Source of the DNA: Lytechinus variegatus
Taxonomy: Eukaryota; Echinodermata; Echinoidea; Temnopleuroida; Toxopneustidae
Reading direction: 5' to 3'
Length of the DNA: 64,000 nucleotides
NCBI RefSeq assembly: GCF_018143015.1
Contig: NC_054743.1
Span: 37,466,922 to 37,530,921, forward strand
The position numbers were made by a program, and so were the translations under genes. This document shows, in pieces, positions 1 to 10,632 of this stretch. The notes under the pieces were generated by a model, which saw nothing but the letters and a program-made list of their open reading frames with translations, searched no databases and was not told where the DNA came from. Each line of letters begins with the position of its first letter. Position 1 is the first letter of the stretch.

Positions 1-1046
1 ACACCATTATCAAGAATATCTTTACATGTCGCACACAAAAATAATTGTTTTTCGTGGAGGGATAGGTGGCAAGTGCGATGCAAAGAAAACTGTTGGTGAA
101 TATAAAATAATTTTATCATATTCAAGACTTTGGGACACTCTTCCTCTAAGTGTAAGAGATAATGCTGTCTCAACTTCCCTCTCTTCATTTCTTTCTTCTT
201 TAAAGGGAGCACTCTTGTCCAACTCTTAAATACCTCCATTTTCTTTCCATTTCATTTGCTTTCTTTTCACAACCTCATTATTTGTGCTATTATTCCAACA
301 ATGACATTTCTTTAAGACTTATATTTGTCTGCTGCAATATACAGTGCACATATCTCTTCCCGCTCTTTCCTCCTCTATTTATTTGGACCTTACCTCCAGA
401 ACATTTATACTAAATTAATTATTGCCATTACACTTTTCCTGTTATTTTATATGCTTGCCATATTACCTAAATAATTACATGTACTTTGTATTTTTTCATT
501 TTATGATGTGCATCCAACAATTGTCTTTCTTCGAATATTGTAATTTGACTTAATTATCGGTCAGTAAGGATTTAGTATATAATTTAACTTTTTTTTTTCA
601 TTTAATATTTCAGAATAATGCTCAAAGTAGTACAGGCTGTATGATCTGTTGTATCCATTTGGTACAGTTGATTTTTTTTATTCCTCTTTAGCAATCGATG
701 AACAGGCACTCAACACAAGCCTACAGCATCGAGGACTTAAAGTAAAGTAAGTAAAGTAAAACTGTTGGGGGGACATAAAATCTAAGAATCTCAATATCAT
801 TACTATTAGTACGCAGTTCTTAACTTCTCTTTTCTTCATCAAGGAGGCGAGTTTCCTGTAAGTTTCCTGTAATTTTACTATTTGTTGTCTCTATGACTGT
901 ATGTGTTAGGTGCTGGAGCCTGGCGAGTACACATGTTGTTAATAGGAATGTGGAGGCATGCTCTTTCTGTTGTTTAGGGCATTCCTCCTTATTTCATTGT
1001 TGCTCTTCAGGCTCTAGTACCTCACACAAATCTACAGAGCTACCAA
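1..1046. other. AT-rich stretch without a recognised gene
   Basis: I see no exon with plausible splice sites, no RNA gene and no complete repeat here. The short ORFs on both strands have the low-complexity composition expected by chance. A short AAAGTAAAGT-type run lies near 740-760. Confidence 0.5.
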
Positions 1047-1069
1047 GTCTCACGCATTATGCGTGAGAC
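1047..1069. repeat. Perfect 11-bp-arm palindrome of the CTCACGCA motif
   Basis: The arms GTCTCACGCAT and ATGCGTGAGAC are exact reverse complements around one T. The core CTCACGCA recurs near 1112 and 1175, so this is probably part of a small motif-bearing element rather than an isolated hairpin. Confidence 0.6.
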
Positions 1070-1347
1070 TCAAGCATTTTGGACTCTTGTTCATCCCCTC
1101 AAATCTCTGTCTCACGCAACTATCACAGCCTATCCCCGTACACAATGTCTATGATCTCACTCAGATTCACAGAAAATCTCACGCATAGCTGGTCTTTGAA
1201 CTTGGCATCTCTGAATCTAAGTTATTTTTGTTATATGTTAAGCATTGCACACATTCTTTAATCAGTCCGGCATGGGTATTTAAATTCTTCCCAATACCCC
1301 TCTTTATTTCTTTTATCTTGCCTGGCGTTACATACTTTTTTTCAATA

Positions 1348-1702
1348 AGGCCAAGTAAAATAAGAAAGTAGTTGATCGTCCTCGCGCGCATCACTTTTGG
1401 CCGCCGCATGAAAATTTTTGCTATTTACTATTTTCTAAAAAAAAAAAAAAATTGTGTTGTTTCTCGTCCGCGCCATCTTCCCTTTTTGATTGCAGCATCA
1501 ATTTTGACGATCATTTGAATAAAAAATAGCAAAAAAATAGTAAATAGTAAGGACCTCCCTCATCACTGATGTAAAAAATCAGGCCGAGAAAATGCCTCCT
1601 TGTTCTTAAAAAAAATAGTAAGATAGCAAATAGCAAGGACCTCCCTCATCACTGCTCTCAAAAAACCCGGACGATCAACTACTATCTTTTTTTACCTGGC
1701 CT
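1348..1702. mobile_element. Foldback MITE, ~355 bp
   Basis: The left end (AGGCCAAGTAAAATAAGAAA, then GTAGTTGATCGTCC) is matched as an imperfect inverted repeat by the right end (GGACGATCAACTACTATC... ACCTGGCCT). Inside, the phrase GGACCTCCCTCATCACTG occurs twice. No ORF that could be a transposase is present, so it is non-autonomous. Confidence 0.65.
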
Positions 1703-1783
1703 AATGCTTTTTGTCAATGTTTTTTATTTGAATTTTAATAATGTGCAATTTTATATATTGAATGTGCAATATTCTCTCAACGG

Positions 1784-1858
1784 TTTTTCCATGAGGGCTC
1801 GCATGCCTCTGGGCAATAGTACTGAATTTTACTTTTGCGAGCCCTGGCCCATGGAAAA
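1784..1858. repeat. Short hairpin element
   Basis: The arm at 1784-1803 (TTTTTCCATGAGGGCTCGCA) is complementary to 1836-1857, with a loop of about 32 nt. It resembles a very small MITE. The ORFs crossing it on both strands are by-products of the palindrome. Confidence 0.5.
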
Positions 1859-1861
1859 AAC

Positions 1862-2870
1862 ATTTTCTTACTCTTTTCTTCTCCTCTTTCATTTCTACTT
1901 TATCCATATTTAATTATTCGATTTCAAATTGTATTTATGTAATTACATTGTACAATTTTTGTATGTTTTTATGGCCAAAATAGATAATAATAATAATATT
2001 CATTAAAAAATATTTGGAAAAGCAATAGGCCCTATGGCTATGCACATTTTTCTTGATTGTATTTGTAATCCTCAACATTTGTCATTTTTAAAGCACTGAA
2101 TTAAAACTAAAGGTGTCCAGCAATAGCATACACTGCCATATAATAGCTACTCACCGGGAAGAGCCACGGTGAGTGGCAAAAAAGGTACCCGCAAAATTAT
2201 TACTTCTGTCGTGTAACTGTAATTTTAAGTTAGATTCTAAATGAAGCAAGATGCAAACAGGAACTTCTATGTAAAGTAGCAAACGTAGAATGCAATACAT
2301 GGGGACAACAATAAAAAAATTGCTTACCAACACCGCCCATCTAACAAAGTCATTCACGAGTCTTCCACCGAAATTCCGCATTCTTAATTATTAGGAGTGC
2401 TACTTTTGCGACAATCTTCCAAATCAAAGAAAACAAAAATACTAAATCATCTCTGGATTCTGGGAAAACAAGACCAAACTTTTATTATACTTAGTTCCAG
2501 TTCGCGACTGTACTTTACAGCTTTCCGGTACCGGTATTATCAGCGACTGGGATGATCCGATCCGGATCTAGTTCTCGATCCGTGACGCGCCTGCCTCCCT
2601 CCCCAAATCGAACCCCAATCTAAACATGCTAATTAAACGTCAGTGTATCATGAAAAAAATATATAGTCAAGGCTTCAATTTGGGTGGGAAAATTACAAAA
2701 TAGGCTTATATATAGGCGGATAAGCAGCCATGTCCCCCTCCCCCCCCCCCAAAAAAAAAAAAAGTTATGTGAAGAAAAATAATAAAATTTAACAAGGAAG
2801 AATTATTCATGATTTTTCTTTTTAAAAATTGGCCCTAAGAGTTGGGGTTTATATTCTTGACAAACCGATC
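1862..2870. other. No gene seen; homopolymer junction inside
   Basis: AT-rich sequence without recognisable coding. At about 2731-2763 a C run passes directly into an A run, a pattern that recurs in this window within the CACTGGCGT-type repeats. Confidence 0.45.
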
Positions 2871-2891
2871 CTATTCACGTATAGGGGTATT

Positions 2892-3050
2892 GGGCGTTGT
2901 GGCGTGCGCCTGTAATCCAAGCTGTGGGGAAGTTACAAATTGATGCACAGGTTCGAGCCCTCCTGGTCACGTCTTTCGGATGGTGACGTTAAAGGTCGGT
3001 CCAGACGTAAATAATGATATCTGATTGATACACGTCTGAAAAAACTCAAA
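2892..3050 (+). mobile_element. SINE with 7SL-like head, copy 1
   Basis: It starts GGGCGTTGTGGCGTGCGCCT followed by GTAATCC, which closely resembles the 5' Alu domain of 7SL RNA. An A-box-like TGGCGTGCGCC and a B-box-like GGTTCGAGCCC give an internal Pol III promoter. The body (TCTTTCGGATGGTGACG, then the ACGTCTGA tail) is shared almost base for base with the copy at 24471. The 7SL relation is inferred from resemblance, not from an alignment run here. Confidence 0.7.
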
Positions 3051-3393
3051 TAGACGCACACTTATTCATGATTGTTACAAAAAGGTAGTGTCTAAAATGC
3101 CAATGTTCAACTGGCTCGCACTTTTTGCGATATGAGGCCCGGGGAGCCACTTTTTTGTAGAGGGCAAGATAACATGATAGTGATATTATTGGATGGTGAT
3201 GTCATATATGTTTTCTTTGTTGATTTATAGGGGTATTATTGTTTTACATGGCCCATACCTCGATGTCTCATATTTTATTAGTCCTTTCTCATTCCTCCTC
3301 CGCCTCCTCGTAAGGACAGTTCAGTGTTAATGAACCAGTCTGGTCTGTATGAATATCAGAAATATACACAAAGATGCTGGAGCTTTCTGCTGG

Positions 3394-4103
3394 GGAGCGT
3401 TTCATAAACATAATATATATGTTTCATAAACATTTTTGTCCGACAAGTTAATCAGATATTTTGATTGGCTATGAACGGCGAATAAAACCGGACTTGTCGG
3501 ACGTCTAAGGTCAAGTCCGGACCAGAAAAATGTTGTTTTTAATAAATAGAGAAAATCAAACTAGCATAACGCTGAAAATTTTTATCGAAATCAGATGTAA
3601 AATAAGAAAGTTATGATATTTCAAAGTTTCGCTTACTTTTCACAAAACAATGATATGCAAACCTCAGTGACATGTAAATGAGACAGACGATGATGCCCCT
3701 CACTCACTATTTCTTTTATTTTTTATTGTTTGAATACAATATTTCTTTTTTTTATACAGATTTGACAATAAGGACCAACTTGACTGAACCATATTTAAAC
3801 AATGCACGTGTACAGGGAAAAATTAATCGTTATTTCACTTGGCATTGAGGAGAAAATTAGAATATTTTTCATATTTTATATAATAAAATACAAAAGCAAT
3901 AGTGAAGGGATGACATCATCAGTCTCCTCATTTGCATATCTGTTTCGTGAAATTAAGCGAAACTTTAAAATGTCATAAATTTCTTATTTTACATCTGATT
4001 TTGATGAAATTTTCAGCAGTAGTTTGATTTTTCTCTATTTATTCAAGTCAGCATTTTCCTGGGGTGGACTTGACCTTTAAGTTCTTTCATGAAACGCTCC
4101 CCT
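3394..4103. mobile_element. Two nested foldback elements
   Basis: Outer ends GGGAGCGTTTCATAAA (3394) and TTTCATGAAACGCTCCCC (4103) are inverted repeats. Nested inside, about 3508-4081, lies a copy of the window's commonest MITE (ends TCAAGTCC and GGTGGACTTGACCTTTAA). Its own halves are inverted copies of the GAAAATTT... CATCTGATTTTGAT block. The nesting implies that the inner copy arrived second. Confidence 0.65.
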
Positions 4104-4677
4104 GAATTTTAACTGAGGTGCTCGCACTCCGTCACGGCATATTTTTGGCGTAATACTTTGAAAAGAATCAATCATAAAAATTAATAGGCGAAATACGTTT
4201 TTCATTACGAGGAAGTTACAAAATTCAAAGTTCATCTGCCTGCTTATTTTACAAGAAAATTACTAAATACTGTATTTCCTCATTTTCTGTACACCATTTT
4301 TAAGTTCGATATTATATGCAGGTACACTTTAGTCAATTCTAAAAACAATGAGAGGTTTAATTAGTATTTGTTCCTAAAACATTGGCTCTTCAAAAATTAT
4401 TCAATATTGTAATGTAATGACAGATTTTATGACCGATGAATTACGAGTATACGATGATCAAAAGCCAATTTCATCTCACACTTAACATGCTTGAAATGAT
4501 TTATGACTCGTTTGGCTCTTTATCAATTTCCTCAAGCGATATGTTTTTTTTATTCTTTTCTATTTTGTTTAACACACTTACCATGTTATCTTGTGGACGT
4601 ATAGAGGCCCTATTTTATATTCTGATGTCACACATGCCACATTCATGTAGGTAAGAAGTACTCCAGGCTAAAACTAA

Positions 4678-5678
4678 TACTATTTTAACAGACAAACGAA
4701 CCACTGACATTTCATCAAAATCGGACAGGGAATTACGAAGTTATCACATTTTAAAACTTTGCACAATAGGGATAAAGTATGCATGTCTTCATTGATATGT
4801 AAAGAGCAAGCTGATGATGTTGTATCCCAACTTATGATTTTTTTTTGGGGGGGGAGTATTTCATTTTATTATATGAAATTATATTTATTCAAATTTTGGT
4901 CATCAAGAAATAATGATTAACAACCGAGTTGATTTGAAAGATATTGATTGATACAAGTTATTTTGTTACAAGGGAGGTATATCATGAACACGTGACTTTT
5001 TTTGTATGAAAATATGAATAAATGGAACATATAAGAATATTTATTACGGCGTGCATATAACCTTTTCTCACGAAATATTACTGATTGCTGGATGGTCCTG
5101 GCTGAAAATATATCTAAATAGATAAAGTAAAATTCACAAAGCAAAATGCTGAAAATTTCATCAAAATCGACTAAGAATTAACGAAGTTATTGAATTTTAA
5201 AGTTTTTAATTGATCAAGTTTGTGAAAACAGTTATATGCACATCGTCACGAATATTCATTAGATGGGCTAATGATGTCATATCCCCACTTTCCTTTTTCT
5301 TAACATGAAATAATAAATGTATCATTTTTTTCATACATGTGTAAATGATGTGTTTCCATTATGATGAAATAAGTTGCGGCAATAAATAACTAATGCAATT
5401 AATCAGTTGTCAATTCAATTGTTGTTCTTGGTAGTATTTTTTTTAATAAACCTAATAAAATACAAAAGAACAAGTGGGGATGTAACATCATCAGCCCATC
5501 TACTGAATATTCATAAGGACATACCTAGAAATGTTTCACCGGTATAATGCAAATCTTTAAAATTCAATAACTTCGTTATTTGTTATCGGATTTTGATCAA
5601 ATTTTCAGCATTTTGCTTTGTGAATTTTACTCTATTTATTGAGATATAAATATCTCCACCCTGGACCATCCCTTTAAG
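4678..5678. mobile_element. Foldback MITE (ACCATCCCTTTAA type) plus a partial relative
   Basis: 5085-5678 is a palindromic element. Its left half has AAAATTCACAAAGCAAAATG and its right half the reverse complement CATTTTGCTTTGTGAATTTT, ending at GGACCATCCCTTTAAG. About 4678-4840 looks like a single diverged half of the same type (TTTCATCAAAATCGGAC). No coding capacity is seen. Confidence 0.6.
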
Positions 5679-5814
5679 AATTTATTTATGTTATCAGATT
5701 TTGATGAACCTTCAACATCTCGCTTGGTGATGTTTTTATTATATTTCTTTTATATATAGATATGAAATCATTTCAGCCCGGAGTAATGAACAGCAGTTGG
5801 AATAAAAATACTAA

Positions 5815-6010
5815 TGATAATAATAATAATAATAATTGGATTTATATAGCGCTTTTTCCAGAGGATACAAAGCGCTGTTAATTGCATAAGACAAGTTAAG
5901 GTTTATGGTTATATAAGTGTGTTTTGAGATGTTTTTTGAAGAGGTTAAGAGAAGAGAGGTTTCGAAGAGATGGAGGGAGTTTGTTCCAAACTGAAAGCAG
6001 TCAAGAGCGT
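5815..6010 (-). mobile_element. Probable LINE 3' tail with (ATA)n
   Basis: An (ATA)n microsatellite abuts GGATTTATATAGCGCTTTTT, the familiar 3' end of CR1/L2-like non-LTR retrotransposons read on the opposite strand. No reverse-transcriptase ORF remains. The family assignment is from memory of the tail motif. Confidence 0.4.
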
Positions 6011-6186
6011 ATAGCTGAGGGGTAGAGGACTAGTGTCCCCCCTTTCCATGTAAATATCGTAAAATAAATAGAGAAAGGGGAAAGAGGGGAACGGAAAGTG
6101 GAAAGCAAAATAGAAAAAGGACTAGAAAAAATGGAAGAAAAGAAGACCGTATGTACGAAAAGGAGTATACGTACAATATAATGGTA

Positions 6187-6437
6187 CCACTGGCGTAATA
6201 AACCAAAAACTTCGAGGGGCAGATGTGGCGTGAAATTTATTAAACGTTGTGAGAGAACGAAGCAGGCAAGAAATTGACAGTCCAGTCATAAGAAAAGTCC
6301 AATTTAGTGATAGCTCTTGACTTAATATTCAGAAAATTATATCATATTTTAACCTTCTCTCTTTCTTCTCTCTTTTTTCTTGGTCGTGATGTTTATGTGG
6401 GGGGCAACCGCCCTAAGCACCCCCTCGTATGCCACTG
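6187..6437. mobile_element. MITE with CACTGGCGT-type ends
   Basis: The left end CACTGGCGTAATAAACC and the right end (reverse complement CAGTGGCATACGAGGGG) form a terminal inverted repeat. The body contains a diverged form of the GTGAGCAAGCGAAGTGAGC phrase that recurs near 27800 and 36940. Confidence 0.5.
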
Positions 6438-6731
6438 GCGTATATACATTCAAAATAAGACAGCTCATAGAATATTGCAAATAAACACAAAATAAAACAT
6501 AATGCATCTTTTCCAGGTTTTACTCATCATAATTTATATTCGAGTTTATATAATTAACAAAGTAATTCCAGGTCGGTGATCTTTCAGTCCTTTCTCATTT
6601 TTGTTTCTTTAAAAAGTAATGAAAACATGATTATAAAAAAGGACCTCTAATATTCTTAAACGTGACAAGTGTTTCTCTGAATCCCAATAAATTTTCTGGT
6701 CTAGGATAACACAAACAAATGTCATCTTGAA

Positions 6732-6881
6732 CAGGGCCGCGGAACGGTTTTCAAAGTGGGGGGAGGGGAGGCTGACCATGCTAAAAATCACAATTATTAT
6801 GGTCATTTTTACATTTTCGTACACGGTTTTGGAAAAAAGTGGGGGGCTGAAGCCCCCCCCCCCCCCCGATCCGCGGCCCCT
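6732..6881. mobile_element. Small G/C-run MITE with CCGCGG ends
   Basis: AGGGCCGCGGA at the left and CCGCGGCCCC at the right are inverted. Between them lie a G-rich tract and a 15-17 nt C run. The ORFs encoding Gly/Pro runs here are artefacts of these tracts. Confidence 0.5.
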
Positions 6882-7324
6882 GTTGAAATATGTTTCCTTC
6901 TTACTAAGATTACACGATACCATTTCTTAAGATAACAACATATCGTATAACAGTCCGAACTTGATCTGTATTACTAAAACTGCACGACATCAATAAAAAT
7001 AAAGTATTGTAACCTATACTATGGGAGTTAATTTGAATTGTTAAATTCCAAAATGCCATGATTTATTGCATGATCTATGAAGACTTTACATCAATTTGTG
7101 CGCGATCAAAATTAATCGAAATGATATATACACTCTTAAAAATGCGTGGTTAAAAAACGACCAAAACGTGGTCGTTTTTGACCACGCACGCGTCGTCAAC
7201 TATGCACACGTCACGCACGTGGTTGAATTGACCACGCAGCAAGTGGTTGCCCAAAATGACCACGAAGCGTGGTTATAACTTTAACCCCAAACGTGGTTCT
7301 GTCCTAACCACGTTGCGTGGTCAC

Positions 7325-7675
7325 ATTTTTGTGACCACGCATGACCACGCACGCGTCGTCAACTATGCACACGTCACGCACGTGGTCAAATTGACCACGC
7401 CTCGAGTGGTTACCGAAAATGACCACGAAGCGTGGTTATACATTTTTGTGACCACGCATGACCACGCACGCGTCGTCAACTATGCACACGTCACGCACGT
7501 GGTCAAATTGACCACGCCTCGAGTGGTAACAGAAAATGACCACGAAGCGTGGTTATACATTTTTGTGACCACGCATGACCACGCACGCGTCGTCAACTAT
7601 GCACACGTCACGCACGTGGTCAAATTGACCACGCCTCGAGTGGTTACCGAAAATGACCACGTAACGTGGTTATCA
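7325..7675 (+). repeat. Three tandem copies of a 117-bp unit
   Basis: Units begin at 7325, 7442 and 7559, exactly 117 bp apart, and are nearly identical. Each holds GACCACGC, CGTGGTC and ACGTCACGCACGTGG. Because 117 is a multiple of 3, a 144-codon ORF runs through, repeating 39 residues. Given the palindromic motif content I take the ORF as incidental. Confidence 0.8.
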
Positions 7676-7830
7676 TTTTAATAACTCCAAACGTGGTTCT
7701 GTCCTAACCACGTTGCGTGGCTATTAGATAACCCTTCGGACGTGGTCATTATTCCTAACCACGAAACGTGGTCGTAACGTGGCCATTCCGCAGCCCTGCT
7801 TTAGCCACGAAAACATGGTTATTTATGACA

Positions 7831-9430
7831 ATGTGGATAACAAATGACATACATGCACACGAAATCAAGTGAAATTCAACAATTTGCATATATTCTTATA
7901 AATAATGGCAAAACAATTAACAAATGGTGTCTTAAGCTTGCATTATTATGGGGCAAGTTGGGATGACATTGAAATAATTGCAATGATTAAGGCAGGAATT
8001 AATGATATCTGTTTTACCCAATCGTGCATCCCCCATATCCTTCACAATTCAAATCACATGTACAAGTATAGAAACAAATTATGTCGATCCAATATTCCCA
8101 TTATGAAATAGAACAAAGCTTCAATGCATAAATCAATTAATATTAATACATTTTCAGCAAATTGATAAACTATATCAAATCGAATGAAACGACTACATAC
8201 AAAAAACAAGAGCCCAGAGTGGCTAGGACCTACCCCGAGATTCTCACAATACATTATAAAAACATTATTCCAACATATATATAGAATATTTGTAAAAACA
8301 TTTTATTAACATTTGATTTATGTATTAACCAAAACAACGTTAAATGGGTAGTTCAACTTTGGTAGAGAAGGCTCTGGACAACTCACATCTTTAGCGAGGC
8401 AACAAAAAACTGAGTTGCAAATTTCAAGGAAAATTCAATTTTAATGACAGAACAAAATTTATTTTGTCAGAACAGTTCATAAATAGCTGAAATATTGATA
8501 AATGTATCCCCAATCGTAATAAATCTGGGCCCTAAGATTTATTAGGCTTTAAAAAAAATAAGAACAAATGCTTTAACTATTTGAACATTTTCTAAGAGGT
8601 TTTAAAAGTTGTTGATTACTATTATTTAATCATAATTGAAGAAAAAATCAAATGTATAATTTTGTATCAAAACAAAGTTTAAAAAATCTTTTTGGATAGC
8701 GCTCTCTTGTATTTTAATGGTTCTTTTAAATGATAACATGCTGGTCACATAATCTTATGTAATTTTCTATACTTTTGCAGCATAATACTAAGTTTGTAAT
8801 GTTATTTTGCAGGTTTTGATTACTAAAACTTGGCCACACAACAGCTGTACTACCCCTTGAAATAAATCAATGTCATATAGATTCCATCTTTACTTCCAAT
8901 TTTATGTTGTACCTTCTATGCGATTGCCTAGCCCTAGCCCTATTGTAATTTCCTAACATACAATATTTTCATTGCAATTCATTTCCAAACATAAATGCGA
9001 AGAATTTATAATTATTTATTTCTTTGACAAAACAATTGAGTACAAAGAAACCTCGCATATGTCGAAGTCCTCGGGACTGAGAAAAATGCATCAACACAGC
9101 CGAAACTCAACTCCTTACTTCGGCAAATCCAATTTTATTTAACATGTATATACATGTGTAAAAATCGGGACTTTTCTTTTGCGAGGTTTTCGACTTTACC
9201 GACTTCGACACATCCGAGGTTTACTGTGTCTAATATAACAGACTTCTATAAATATTAAAAAGTGAACATTACAATATATAATATAACCAGCAATGACCTG
9301 TCAGCTGTAAGAGCTAATTCTCAATCCAGAAATAGAATGTAAACATGTTCAACATAGCATACATTATACACAAATTGTAAACAACAATTGTATCTCATCA
9401 TAGTCATAGCAATTTGAAATACAACTGAGT
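7831..9430. other. AT-rich interior without recognised gene
   Basis: No motif array, no palindrome and no convincing exon. It lies inside the outer TIR-bounded block and may be original cargo or older inserted DNA. Confidence 0.4.
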
Positions 9431-10629
9431 CCTTTTGTGATCCACAACTGAGTCCAACTCACCAGGTCCAAAAATTCACAGCTTAGTCCTAGATCTCTAG
9501 TCCTAATCCTCGACATCACCATCAGTCTAACCAGCATGACCAGGTCCAGGGCTTGGGCGTCACGAAATGGATATCAATCTGTCTCAGCAGCTCAACATAT
9601 TCCAAAACCAGCACAGGAAATGATGAAAACTCCACTCATCTAGGTCTAGACCAGGTCCAAGACAAATGGTCCAGAAATGTAGTCTACAGTTTCCATCAAT
9701 ATAGATCCACAAACAAGTTTAGACTGGTCCAAATAACAATTGCTCGAAAAGAAAACAATAAGAGCACAGCAAAGCGTCCAAATATCAATAATATTGAACC
9801 AGTTTGCACTCACTACACTAGAACATGTTCAGCTCTCGTCTTTAGCTCCAAAGCGATAGATCTCCCCAAGATTCCAGTAAGTTCATCTAACTGCAAAATT
9901 CGTCCAAACGCACGTTATCGATAAAACATGCCATCAGCCAATAATCAGGTCTAACGTTACGCGTCGGCTCCCCCATAAGGACAAGCTAACGAGCGTTCAT
10001 CCTCAGTGCAGTCCGTACAAATAGGCCTAGTACAAGTGCTCACGAATCACGGTCCTCAATCATCCGACGTCGAAACAGCGGAAGATCCGGCAACTCAGTC
10101 CAGACTACAGTCTACACTAGTCCAGGTTTCACTTCAGAAAACCACAGTTCACTCCTACTTCCATCACAAGCCTAAACAAAACTGTGAGAGTTCCCTTCCG
10201 AGTCCGATCGTGTGACCTCAAATCGATCAGCGATCCAATGCCCGTATAGGCCTAGCCTACAGCCTTAACCTTGCTAGCCCGATCCGATCCCACGTCCGGT
10301 CCAGCTTCACAATACACATACCGGTACGCATTCCAGTCCAGCAGACGGTCCATTCCTCCAACGCTTCCGGTAACCCCGTCAAGTTAATGTCCAGTATTTC
10401 ACATTTCTGACATGAGTTCAGTTCTGCTCTCTGCCACCATGTAATATTACGTTGGTGGAACACTGTATATCACTGAGATGGACAAATGAATGATTGAACT
10501 CTCAATTATCAAGTTTATTTAACAACGACTCGGAGCACGTAGTTCTTACATCGTGGTTTCACGTCGCGTAGCTAGCCAAGCAACCCGTAGCATGCAACCA
10601 CTTAGCAACCACGCGCACGTGCATAAACA
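9431..10629 (-). mobile_element. Fossil LTR retroelement, 5' end only
   Basis: On the minus strand a ~190-bp TG...CA-bounded segment (10440-10629) has an AATAAA signal inside and is followed by a primer-binding-site-like TGGTGGCAGAGAG, as in Ty3/gypsy-like elements. Downstream, ~9431-10439 is probably leader and the start of the internal region, rich in AGTCCA phrases. No second LTR was found and no intact gene is recognised. It is an incomplete, old copy. Confidence 0.4.
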
Positions 10630-10632
10630 TAT

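Noticed and set aside
7247-7681. 144-codon ORF with 39-residue repeats as a repeat protein gene
   Set aside because: It is produced by three tandem 117-bp units of a palindromic DNA motif, has no start context or neighbours, and lies in a transposon arm.
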